Below are positions 1 through 6,413 of a DNA stretch of 12,319 bases, one piece after another; position 1 is the first letter of the stretch; each line of letters begins with the position of its first letter. The DNA is from Deltaproteobacteria bacterium. Lineage in GTDB: Bacteria > Desulfobacterota > Desulfuromonadia > Desulfuromonadales > Geothermobacteraceae. The notes beneath the pieces were generated by a model. It did no database searches. It saw nothing but the letters and a program-made list of their open reading frames with translations, and was not told where the DNA came from. Location of the stretch: assembly GCA_003695205.1 (NCBI GenBank), contig RFIO01000082.1, positions 1-12,319 on the forward strand, in the 5' to 3' direction. Both the position numbers and the translations under genes were made by a program.

Positions 1-2
1 AT

Positions 3-1439
3 ATCGTCCTGATCGAAGGTGCGGCCGACCGGCAGCCGGTTCTCGACCTGCGCCATTTTCTGCCCGACAATTTCGACGAAGAGGCCGTCAACGCCCGCAT
101 GCAAGCTGTCGCCAGGGAGGATCTGGCCTCAATCGTCTACACCTCCGGGACCACAGGCCCACCCAAGGGAGCGATGCTCACCCACGACAACATCCTCTCC
201 GCGGTGGAAGCAGCGGCGGAAACCTTCTCCATTGACACCGGTGATTCCTGCCTCTCCTTCCTCCCACTGTCCCATGTCTTCGAACGGGTCGACGGCTACT
301 ATTTCATGCTGATCCAGGGGGCGACCATCAACTACGCCGAAAGCATCGACAGCGTCCCGACCAACCTGCAGGAGGTCAAACCGACCCTGGTCATAAGTGT
401 TCCGCGACTGTTTGAAAAGATGTATGCCCGGGTCATGGAACGCGTCACTTCCGGTCCCTGGCTGAAAAAACAGATTTTCTTTGCGGCACTGAAGGCTTGC
501 ACGCGCGAGCTGCACCTGATGCAGGAGGGCCGGCCGGTACCGAAAGCACTGGCCCACATATGCGCTCTGGCCAGGGACAAGGTCTTCTCCAAGCTGCGCG
601 AACCGCTAGGCGGGCGCATCCGCTTCTTTGTCAGCGGCGGCGCCCCCCTGGCCCAGAACGTCGCTGAATTCTTCCTGGCAGCCGGGCTGCCGATCTACGA
701 AGGGTATGGGCTGACCGAGACCTGTGCCGGCATCGCCGCCAACTGCGAAGGGCATGTGCGGCTCGGCACCGTCGGTCGCTGTTTTCCCGGAACCGAGGTC
801 AGCCTCGCCGAAGACGGCGAAATCCTGATACGCGGCAAGACCGTCTTCAAGGGCTACTGGCAGGACCCGGCGCGAACGGCCGAAGCCATTCAGGATGGCT
901 GGTTCCGCACCGGTGACATCGGCACCATCGACCGGGACGATTATTTGCGCATTACTGATCGCAAGAAGGACCTGATCATTACCGCCGGCGGCGAAAACAT
1001 CGCACCGCAGCTGATCGAAAACAGCCTCAAGGAAGACAAGTTCATTGCCAACGCCTTCGTCTTCGGCAACCGCAAGCCGTACCTGGTCGGCCTGCTGGTT
1101 CCGAACTTCGAAAACCTGGAGAAGTATGCCAGGCTGAAAAAGATTCCCTACCTGGATCACTGCAGCCTGGTGACTCATCCGGCCATTCTCGATCTGATCC
1201 GGCGGCGCATTGACCGCATCCAGTCCGGGCAGCCCGGTTTTATGCACATCAAGCGATTCACCCTGCTGTCGCGTGACTTCTCCGGACGGGAGATCACCCC
1301 GACCCTGAAACTGAAACGAAAGGTCATCCGGGAGAACTTCTCCGACCTGATCGAGGGGATGTACCTGCCGCAGGACCACGGCATCCATGACGCCGGTTAC
1401 TGCCTGCTGGAAGAAGGAACGCCACCGGACAAAGACTGA
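3..1439 (+). CDS. Long-chain fatty acyl-CoA synthetase (AMP-forming), 5' truncated by the window
   Basis: Activates fatty acids to acyl-CoA through an acyl-adenylate (ATP + fatty acid + CoA). The frame is open from base 3, so the gene begins upstream; 478 residues are visible, against about 600 usual for FadD15-like enzymes. Seen motifs, in order: the P-loop-like adenylation motif YTSGTTGPPKGAMLTH (from about base 138), the core A5 motif YEGYGLTETC (about 696-725), DGWFRTGDIG (about 894-923) with the ribose-binding Asp, and DRKKDLIITAGGENIAP (about 957-1007) at the hinge to the C-terminal lid. Order and spacing fit the ANL superfamily, and the large insert before the C-terminus with a short lid is typical of bacterial FadD15/long-chain types. 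No stop or frameshift interrupts it. A promoter for the next gene lies directly behind it, so the two are probably separate transcription units. Exact substrate chain length cannot be read from sequence. Confidence 0.95.
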   Translation: MVLIEGAADRQPVLDLRHFLPDNFDEEAVNARMQAVAREDLASIVYTSGTTGPPKGAMLTHDNILSAVEAAAETFSIDTGDSCLSFLPLSHVFERVDGYYFMLIQGATINYAESIDSVPTNLQEVKPTLVISVPRLFEKMYARVMERVTSGPWLKKQIFFAALKACTRELHLMQEGRPVPKALAHICALARDKVFSKLREPLGGRIRFFVSGGAPLAQNVAEFFLAAGLPIYEGYGLTETCAGIAANCEGHVRLGTVGRCFPGTEVSLAEDGEILIRGKTVFKGYWQDPARTAEAIQDGWFRTGDIGTIDRDDYLRITDRKKDLIITAGGENIAPQLIENSLKEDKFIANAFVFGNRKPYLVGLLVPNFENLEKYARLKKIPYLDHCSLVTHPAILDLIRRRIDRIQSGQPGFMHIKRFTLLSRDFSGREITPTLKLKRKVIRENFSDLIEGMYLPQDHGIHDAGYCLLEEGTPPDKD

Positions 1440-1467
1440 TGCACTGGTCCATGCCGACAGCGGACAA

Positions 1468-1496
1468 TTTACAAAGCCTGCCCGAGCGGGTATGCT
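1468..1496 (+). promoter_or_regulatory. Sigma70-like promoter candidate for the HEAT/HD-GYP operon
   Basis: A -35 box TTTACA (1468-1473, 5/6 match to consensus) and a -10 box TATGCT (1491-1496, 4/6) are separated by exactly 17 bp in the 98-bp gap after the acyl-CoA synthetase. Transcription would start near 1503 and give a leader of about 35 nt before the GTG start at 1538. Found by eye; no experimental support. Confidence 0.55.
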
Positions 1497-1537
1497 GAAC
1501 ACCGTGAAATGACACCAATTCCGGCAAAGGCGTCACG

Positions 1538-3094
1538 GTGAGTCACTCCCTGCCCCAGATCGAAACGGCCTTGCAGCAGCTGACCAAGCTGATCAAGGCG
1601 GTGCAGTACTATCCGACCGGTCACCCGGCCGTGGCCGCCACCGCTTCGGAGACGAGAACCGCCTTTGCCCCCCTGCTTGAAGCCGGACGACACCTGTCGC
1701 TCGAAATTCACAAGGACGGCTTCTTCCTCGACGAGACCCACATCGCCCCGAAAAATCCGATCCTGGGCAAACTGGCCTCCTACCTGTTCAGCAGGCTGGC
1801 CCAGTCGCTGACCGTTCTGCCCGATCTGAGCGTCCAGGACCTGGTCAGCTTCGGCCGCGTCCTCGGCATCGATCCTCGACAGATGCGCCAGAAGGGCGGT
1901 CTCAAGGAGCTTCTGCTCAAAGCCAGGGTCACGACTATCTGGGTCAACGAAACCGACCTCGGGCAGATTCTCGCCCGCCGCGAGGAAATCGAGACCGCGC
2001 GTGACGAACACGAGGAAGACTTCGGCACCGGGGACCTGGACAGCATTGAGCCGCTGGAACTGGTCGGAAGCGTACGCGACCTGAAGCAGATTCTGGCGGA
2101 ACTCAGGAAAGAGCAGGACGAACAGCGCTTCCGCGCACTGCTGGAGGAACTGCTCCCCCTGGCCCGACTCTGCCTGAACCCCAATGAACGGCAGCGCCTG
2201 CTGGAGACCCTGGTCCTGCTGTGCCGTTTCAGTGGCGACCGCAGCGCGGGGCTGCCGAAAAGAGAGGCGGCCCACACTGCCCTTCAGCAGCTGGCCGACG
2301 AGGAAACAATTCTCTTCCTGATCAACTATCTCTGTGACCGGGACATCCTCGACCAGGAACGCAAACACCTGTTCCAGGTGCTTACCTTCCTGAGACGCCG
2401 CAGCATCGCGCCGCTGATGAACTCTCTCGCCGAGGAAAAGGTCGCGACACGGCGCAAAATACTCAGTACCGCCCTGGCGCGCCAGGGTGCCGAGGCCGTC
2501 CCGCTGCTCGCCGCCTATCTCCAGGATGAGCGCTGGTACGTGGTTCGAAACGCCGCCAACATCCTGGGAGAGATTCGCGACCCGTCGGCAGCCCGGCACC
2601 TGCATCCGCTGCTACACCACGAGGACATACGGGTCTGCCGCGAGGCCATCCGCGCCCTGACCCGCATCGGCGGTCCCAACGCCGCCCACTTCCTGCTGGA
2701 AATCGTCAACGACCAGGACGAGGAAATCAGCCGCCAGGCCATCCTGTCGCTCGGCGTGATCGGCGACGAGGCCGCGGTTCCCGAGCTGTTGCGCATCGTT
2801 CGCAGGGGAGACTTTTTCTGCAAGCAGCTGGAACGCAAAAAGGATGCGATTCGCGCCCTGGGGGAAATCGGCTCAAGCGACGCGCTGCCAGCCCTGCGCA
2901 CGGTGCTGAAAACGAAGCGACTTTTCAAACGCCATGAACAGAACGAACTGCGTGCCGCAGCCGCCCAGGCCCTCGGAGAAATCGGCGACCCGGATACCGC
3001 GCCGCTATTGGAAAAGATGACCCGGGACCGGTCTCCCGAAGTCGCGCGACAGGCGAGCCTTGCCCTGAAATATCTGAACCGCAGCCATGAATGA
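1538..3094 (+). CDS. HEAT-repeat protein with N-terminal module shared with the adjacent HD-GYP protein
   Basis: A 518-residue, probably cytoplasmic protein with no signal peptide or membrane segment. Residues about 1-140 form a helical module containing YPTGHP (25-30) and FFLDE (62-66); it resembles the N-terminus of the next gene product. Residues about 145-200 are charged and likely linker/coiled coil. From about residue 280 to the end there are HEAT/PBS-lyase-type repeats, recognisable from units such as NAANILGEIRDPSAARHL, ALTRIGGPNAAHFL and AQALGEIGDPDTAPLL. Such repeats form superhelical protein-binding scaffolds. The start is GTG: an in-frame stop at 1505-1507 excludes any upstream start, and AAAGG (1526-1530) sits 7 nt before it. 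The gene overlaps the next one by 8 nt, so the pair is probably translationally coupled and acts together. The biochemical role is unknown; a scaffold or partner for the HD-GYP protein is inference. HEAT identity is secure at the fold level. Confidence 0.88.
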   Translation: MSHSLPQIETALQQLTKLIKAVQYYPTGHPAVAATASETRTAFAPLLEAGRHLSLEIHKDGFFLDETHIAPKNPILGKLASYLFSRLAQSLTVLPDLSVQDLVSFGRVLGIDPRQMRQKGGLKELLLKARVTTIWVNETDLGQILARREEIETARDEHEEDFGTGDLDSIEPLELVGSVRDLKQILAELRKEQDEQRFRALLEELLPLARLCLNPNERQRLLETLVLLCRFSGDRSAGLPKREAAHTALQQLADEETILFLINYLCDRDILDQERKHLFQVLTFLRRRSIAPLMNSLAEEKVATRRKILSTALARQGAEAVPLLAAYLQDERWYVVRNAANILGEIRDPSAARHLHPLLHHEDIRVCREAIRALTRIGGPNAAHFLLEIVNDQDEEISRQAILSLGVIGDEAAVPELLRIVRRGDFFCKQLERKKDAIRALGEIGSSDALPALRTVLKTKRLFKRHEQNELRAAAAQALGEIGDPDTAPLLEKMTRDRSPEVARQASLALKYLNRSHE

Positions 3095-4412
3095 TACCGA
3101 CCACCAACTGCAGATCATTCTCTGCATCAGTGCTGCCACCAAGGGATTGAAACTCTACCCGTCGACCCATCCCGAAGTTGGGCGGCAGACCCGGCGCCTG
3201 ACAGAGCAGCTGGTCACCTATCTGCGCCACCGCAGCCCGATGAAGATCGGCCTGCTGGAAAAAACCCTTTTTCTGGATGACCAGCTGTTCAGCGACCCGC
3301 ACCCGGCTGCGGAGGAACTGGTACGCCAGTTCGAGCGCTTTGGCATTGACGGCCTCGAATTCAACCGCGGACTGACCGACGAGGAGGTACGCCAGTTTAT
3401 CCTGCTGCTGCATGACGGCAGCCCGCATACCGATTTTGGCCAGGCGATGAATGCGCGCGGCATCCGCAACATCCGTCCGATTCGCGCCGAAGCAGACGAA
3501 GGAGAATCTCCCAGGGCCATCTACGGTCGCGCCCTCGAGGTTGTCGACCGTATCTTTCACGACGTACGCATGGGCACCGTCCCCTCATCGACGGAGGCCG
3601 TCAAAACGGTCAAGAGCATGGTCCACATGACCCTGACCGACCCCCACGCCCTGTTCGCCATGTCGCTGCTCAAGGATTATGACAACTACACATTCACCCA
3701 CTCTGTAAACGTGGCCGTGCTGGCACTGACGGTCGGGCGGGCATGCGGTCTGAATGAGGAAGAACTGCGCGTGCTCGGTCTGGGCGGGCTGCTGCACGAT
3801 ATCGGCAAGCTCAAGGTCGACTGGAACATCATCAACAAGCCGGGACAACTCACCGACGAAGAGTTCGAACAGATCAAGCTGCACCCGACCACCGGCGCCG
3901 ACCTGGTGGCGAAGATGGAAGGGGTGACACCGGCGGTGATCGACATCGTGCTCGGCCACCACCTGCGCTACAACCGCGAAGGCTATCCGGCCGACGCGCG
4001 CGGGCGCAACGTCTCCCCCCTGGTCGACATGGCCACCATTGCCGATACCTACGACGCCATCACCACCCTGCGTTCCTACCAGCGCCCCATGACACCGCGC
4101 CAGGCGGTTGACCGCCTGCTGGAACTGTCCGGCAGCAGCCTGCACCCTGACTACCTGGCGGCCTTTGTCGAGTTTCTCGGCCCCTATCCGGTCGGCAGCC
4201 TGGTACGGCTGAACAGCAACGAAATCGCCCTGGTCGTCTGGGTTGACCCGGAAAACCGGGACAACCTGCGCGTCAAACTGCTGTTCGACGGCGACGGAAA
4301 CAGGATCGAACCTCCCGAGCCTGTCGAAATCGACGGCGCCACCCGGCGCTCCATCGTCGCGGAGGTTGATCCCTTCAGCCGCAATATCAGGGTTACCGAT
4401 TATCTCGACTGA
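3087..4412 (+). CDS. HD-GYP domain protein (putative cyclic-di-GMP phosphodiesterase)
   Basis: 441 residues. HD-GYP proteins hydrolyse c-di-GMP using a di- or tri-metal centre. Residues 1-135 are a helical module (YPSTHP 24-29, LFLDD 61-65) similar to that of the preceding HEAT protein. The HD-GYP domain spans about 165-375: H205 in THSVNVAVL, the HD pair H237-D238 with K241 in LLHDIGKLKV, H266 in KLHPTTG, HH 291-292, GYP 299-301, and D320 in IADTYDAITT. All expected bimetal ligands are present. The signature is divergent: where the family usually has HHExxDGxGYP, this has HHLRYNREGYP, so the Glu and the DG pair are missing. Tyr replaces the Glu four residues before H205 that supplies the third metal in tri-iron members. 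A C-terminal tail of about 65 residues (376-441) looks like a small beta domain. The ATG lies inside the upstream gene (8-nt overlap) with no clear Shine-Dalgarno, suggesting coupled translation. Catalytic activity is likely but not certain. Confidence 0.9.
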   Translation: MNDTDHQLQIILCISAATKGLKLYPSTHPEVGRQTRRLTEQLVTYLRHRSPMKIGLLEKTLFLDDQLFSDPHPAAEELVRQFERFGIDGLEFNRGLTDEEVRQFILLLHDGSPHTDFGQAMNARGIRNIRPIRAEADEGESPRAIYGRALEVVDRIFHDVRMGTVPSSTEAVKTVKSMVHMTLTDPHALFAMSLLKDYDNYTFTHSVNVAVLALTVGRACGLNEEELRVLGLGGLLHDIGKLKVDWNIINKPGQLTDEEFEQIKLHPTTGADLVAKMEGVTPAVIDIVLGHHLRYNREGYPADARGRNVSPLVDMATIADTYDAITTLRSYQRPMTPRQAVDRLLELSGSSLHPDYLAAFVEFLGPYPVGSLVRLNSNEIALVVWVDPENRDNLRVKLLFDGDGNRIEPPEPVEIDGATRRSIVAEVDPFSRNIRVTDYLD

Positions 4413-4479
4413 ATCCTGCTATCCGGAAAAAAGAAAAACTACCTGAAAAAAGGGAAGAGTCGACAAAAACAGGCAAGGG

Positions 4480-5046
4480 TCAGAAGTCGAGGCGGCCGAG
4501 GGCCTCGGCGGCCGCGACACGCACCTTGCTGCGCGGGTCGTGCAGAACTGTCAGCAGGTGCTCCTCGGCAGCGGGATCGCCAATGCGGGCCAGGGCATCG
4601 ATGGCGGCACACGCCAGGGCATCGTCACGGGCCTTGAGAACAGCGACAAGGTAGGGGATCAGGCGTCGGTCACCGAAATACCCCAGGGCGGCAGCGGCGT
4701 GGACGCGCACGGCTGGTTCAGGATCCTTGAGGCATTTAAGCACGGCCTTGAGAGTTGGAGGATGGTGTCGACGACCCAGCACCTGCACCGCGGCAGCCCG
4801 CAGGTCGGCATCCTCATCGTCGAGCGCCTGCAGCAGCACCGGGTAGACCCGGTCCGAACGGGCTTTTTCCAGCGCGAACAGGGCCTTGACCCTTTCACCG
4901 CGAGCTCCCTCGGCCGCCTGGCGCAGCAGGTCGTCCAGCTCCCCGAGCAGTTCAATCTGCTCCAGGGCACCGGCAGCGGCCTGGCGCACCTGTTCGTCGG
5001 GATCGTTCAGGGCGTTTCGCAGAGCTTCGCGGCGTTCAGCGAGCAT
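4480..5046 (-). CDS. Small HEAT-repeat protein downstream of ssb
   Basis: A 188-residue protein built almost entirely from HEAT/PBS-lyase-like repeats of about 30 residues. Examples are NALNDPDEQVRQAAAGALEQ (11-30), LDDEDADLRAAAVQVLGR (75-92), LKDPEPAVRVHAAAALGYFG (106-125) and LHDPRSKVRVAAAEALGRL (168-186). No signal peptide, membrane helix or catalytic motif is seen, so a protein-protein (or possibly DNA-backbone) binding role is likely but unproven. The ATG at 5046 is preceded on the minus strand by a strong GGAAGGAAG Shine-Dalgarno about 7 nt upstream. It starts only 35 bp after the ssb stop codon, with no terminator between, so the two are probably one operon. It converges on the HD-GYP gene across a 67-bp gap that contains A-rich runs but no convincing terminator hairpin. 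Its repeats are a different size and arrangement from those of the large HEAT protein at 1538-3094. Confidence 0.85.
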   Translation of the reverse strand: MLAERREALRNALNDPDEQVRQAAAGALEQIELLGELDDLLRQAAEGARGERVKALFALEKARSDRVYPVLLQALDDEDADLRAAAVQVLGRRHHPPTLKAVLKCLKDPEPAVRVHAAAALGYFGDRRLIPYLVAVLKARDDALACAAIDALARIGDPAAEEHLLTVLHDPRSKVRVAAAEALGRLDF

Positions 5047-5081
5047 GCCGGGACTTCCTTCCCGTTATCGGGCCGATCACA

Positions 5082-5519
5082 TCAGAACGGAATGTCGTCA
5101 TCCTCGTTGAAAGCCGGCTCCTGGAAGGATTCGGCCGGCTCCTGGTTGAATTCGTTCCGGGACGCGGCGGCGGGACGGCCGCCTCCTTCATCCCCCCGGC
5201 CAAGCATCTGCATCTGGTCGGCCTCGATCTCGGTGATGTAGCGCTTGTTGCCGTCCCGGTCGGTGTAGGAGCGGGTGCGGATCTTTCCTTCGATATAGAC
5301 CTGGCGCCCCTTGCTGAGGTATTTGCCACATATCTCGGCCAGGCTGCGCCAGACAACGATATTGTGCCACTCGGTCTTCTCCACCTGCTGACCACTCTTG
5401 TCCTTGTAGCGCTCGCTTGTCGCCAGCGGGAAGGTGGCCACCGCGGTACCGGCAGCCGTGTAGCGCACCTCGGGGTCCTTGCCGAGATTTCCGACCAGAA
5501 TGACTTTGTTGACAGACAT
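5082..5519 (-). CDS. ssb: Single-stranded DNA-binding protein SSB
   Basis: SSB coats single-stranded DNA in replication, recombination and repair and recruits partners through its acidic tail. The 145-residue protein starts MSVNKVILVGNLGKDPEVRY, the classic SSB opening. It carries the OB-fold core (about 1-107) with WHNIVVWRSLAEICGKYLSKG (51-71, abbreviated family block) and ITEIEADQMQMLG (95-107), then a short Gly/Pro/Glu-rich linker and the conserved acidic tip DDDIPF (140-145). The frame is open for much longer upstream, but the ATG at 5519 is the right start: it gives the family N-terminus, and an AAGGAGG Shine-Dalgarno lies about 10 nt before it. Transcription probably starts from a promoter at 5607-5635. 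The linker is short compared with E. coli SSB (178 residues), which is common outside the Gammaproteobacteria. Very secure call. Confidence 0.98.
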   Translation of the reverse strand: MSVNKVILVGNLGKDPEVRYTAAGTAVATFPLATSERYKDKSGQQVEKTEWHNIVVWRSLAEICGKYLSKGRQVYIEGKIRTRSYTDRDGNKRYITEIEADQMQMLGRGDEGGGRPAAASRNEFNQEPAESFQEPAFNEDDDIPF

Positions 5520-5606
5520 GGGAAAGGGTTCCTCCTTCAGCCAGCTAAATGGGGATCGCACCCGATAAAAGGGAAACACCCGGTTGCCTGCGACCGGATG
5601 CTGACG

Positions 5607-5635
5607 AGTGTAGCCAAAGGGGCTGCACGTGTAAA
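5607..5635 (-). promoter_or_regulatory. ssb: Sigma70-like promoter candidate for ssb
   Basis: Reading the minus strand, TTTACA (+ strand positions 5630-5635, 5/6) and TACACT (5607-5612, 4/6) are separated by exactly 17 bp. The start would fall near 5600 and give a leader of about 80 nt. Its -35 box lies only 14 bp from the -35 box of the divergent acyltransferase promoter. Confidence 0.55.
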
Positions 5636-5649
5636 GGGTGCCGAGGTGA

Positions 5650-5678
5650 TTGACTCCCTCGAACCACTCGACTAAACT
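5650..5678 (+). promoter_or_regulatory. Sigma70-like promoter candidate for the acyltransferase/RNase J operon
   Basis: TTGACT (5650-5655, 5/6) and TAAACT (5673-5678, 4/6) are separated by exactly 17 bp. The predicted start near 5685 leaves a leader of about 24 nt that holds the AAGGAG ribosome-binding site at 5697-5702. A 5-bp inverted repeat, CGAGG/CCTCG (5642-5646 and 5657-5661), brackets the -35 box; this could be chance. Confidence 0.55.
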
Positions 5679-5708
5679 TCCTTTTTCTGATTTTTCAAGG
5701 AGTTGTCG

Positions 5709-6413
5709 ATGCGCAGCATCCTGTTCTATGTCGTTTTTCTGCCACTGACCCTGTTCATGATTCTGACCGGGTTCGTCATCGCCTTCGTCGCCGGGGCCGA
5801 CGCCCTGCACAACTGGGCCCGCGTGTGGGGGCGCCTTGGCCTGAAGCTGGCCGGCGCCCGCCTGAAAACCGCCGGACTCGAGCGCATTCCGACCGACCGA
5901 CCGGTCATCTTCATGGGCAATCATCAGAGCAATGTCGACATTCTTGCCCTGCTGGCAGCTATTCCCTGTCAATTTCGCTGGCTGGCCAAGGCCGAGCTGT
6001 TCCGCATCCCCCTGTTCGGTCCCGTGATGCGCCGGGCCGGCTACATCCCGGTCGAACGGGGCGACCGACAGCAATCGCTAGAAAGCATGAAGGCGGTTGC
6101 CGAACGCATTGCCGGCGGCGCCTCGGTCATTATCTTTCCCGAAGGTACCCGCAGCGCCGACGGCCTGCTGCAGCCCTTCAAGAAGGGTGGCTTCCTTGTC
6201 GCCCTGCAGGCCGGAGCCGACATCGTCCCCTTTGCCATCAACGGCAGCCACAGGGTCATGCCCAAGGGAAAAGGCGCCATTCGTAGCGGCACCATCCGCG
6301 TGACCTTTTTCGACCCGGTCGCGGTTGCAGGGCAATCGGTTCGACAACTGCGCGGCATCATGGAAAAGGTTCGGGATCCGATCGCCGCGACCCTGGGCGA
6401 GAAAGAAGAATGA
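5709..6413 (+). CDS. plsC: 1-acyl-sn-glycerol-3-phosphate acyltransferase (PlsC family)
   Basis: Transfers an acyl chain to lysophosphatidic acid to make phosphatidic acid at the inner membrane. The 234-residue protein has an N-terminal hydrophobic segment (about 4-28) and the four acyltransferase blocks: the catalytic HX4D as NHQSNVD (H72, D77), FRIPLFGPVMRRAGYIPVER (98-117), the substrate-binding FPEGTRS (143-149), and VPFAINGSHRVMPKG (173-187). Length matches the family (about 240). A TTG at 5703 is in frame, but it directly abuts the AAGGAG ribosome-binding site (5697-5702), so ATG 5709, six nt behind the site, is the better start. The stop codon overlaps the next start as ATGA at 6410-6413, indicating translational coupling with RNase J. 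The family also contains acyltransferases with other lysophospholipid substrates, so the exact substrate is inferred. Confidence 0.93.
   Translation: MRSILFYVVFLPLTLFMILTGFVIAFVAGADALHNWARVWGRLGLKLAGARLKTAGLERIPTDRPVIFMGNHQSNVDILALLAAIPCQFRWLAKAELFRIPLFGPVMRRAGYIPVERGDRQQSLESMKAVAERIAGGASVIIFPEGTRSADGLLQPFKKGGFLVALQAGADIVPFAINGSHRVMPKGKGAIRSGTIRVTFFDPVAVAGQSVRQLRGIMEKVRDPIAATLGEKEE

Noticed and set aside
1476..1496. CCC-GAGC-GGG mini-hairpin after the acyl-CoA synthetase as its terminator
   Set aside because: The stem is very short with no T-tract, and it falls in the spacer of the promoter candidate at 1468-1496.
4413..4509. Bidirectional terminator between the HD-GYP gene and the small HEAT gene
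   Set aside because: A-rich runs and a GCCGAG-GGC-CTCGGC hairpin (4495-4509) exist, but the hairpin lies within coding sequence and is about 20 nt from any T-run, so the parts do not form an intrinsic terminator.
4540..5241. Long plus-strand open frame of 233 codons
   Set aside because: It lies opposite the small HEAT gene and ssb, both clearly real with family motifs and Shine-Dalgarno sites; its translation shows no domain and low-complexity content. It is a high-GC antisense shadow.
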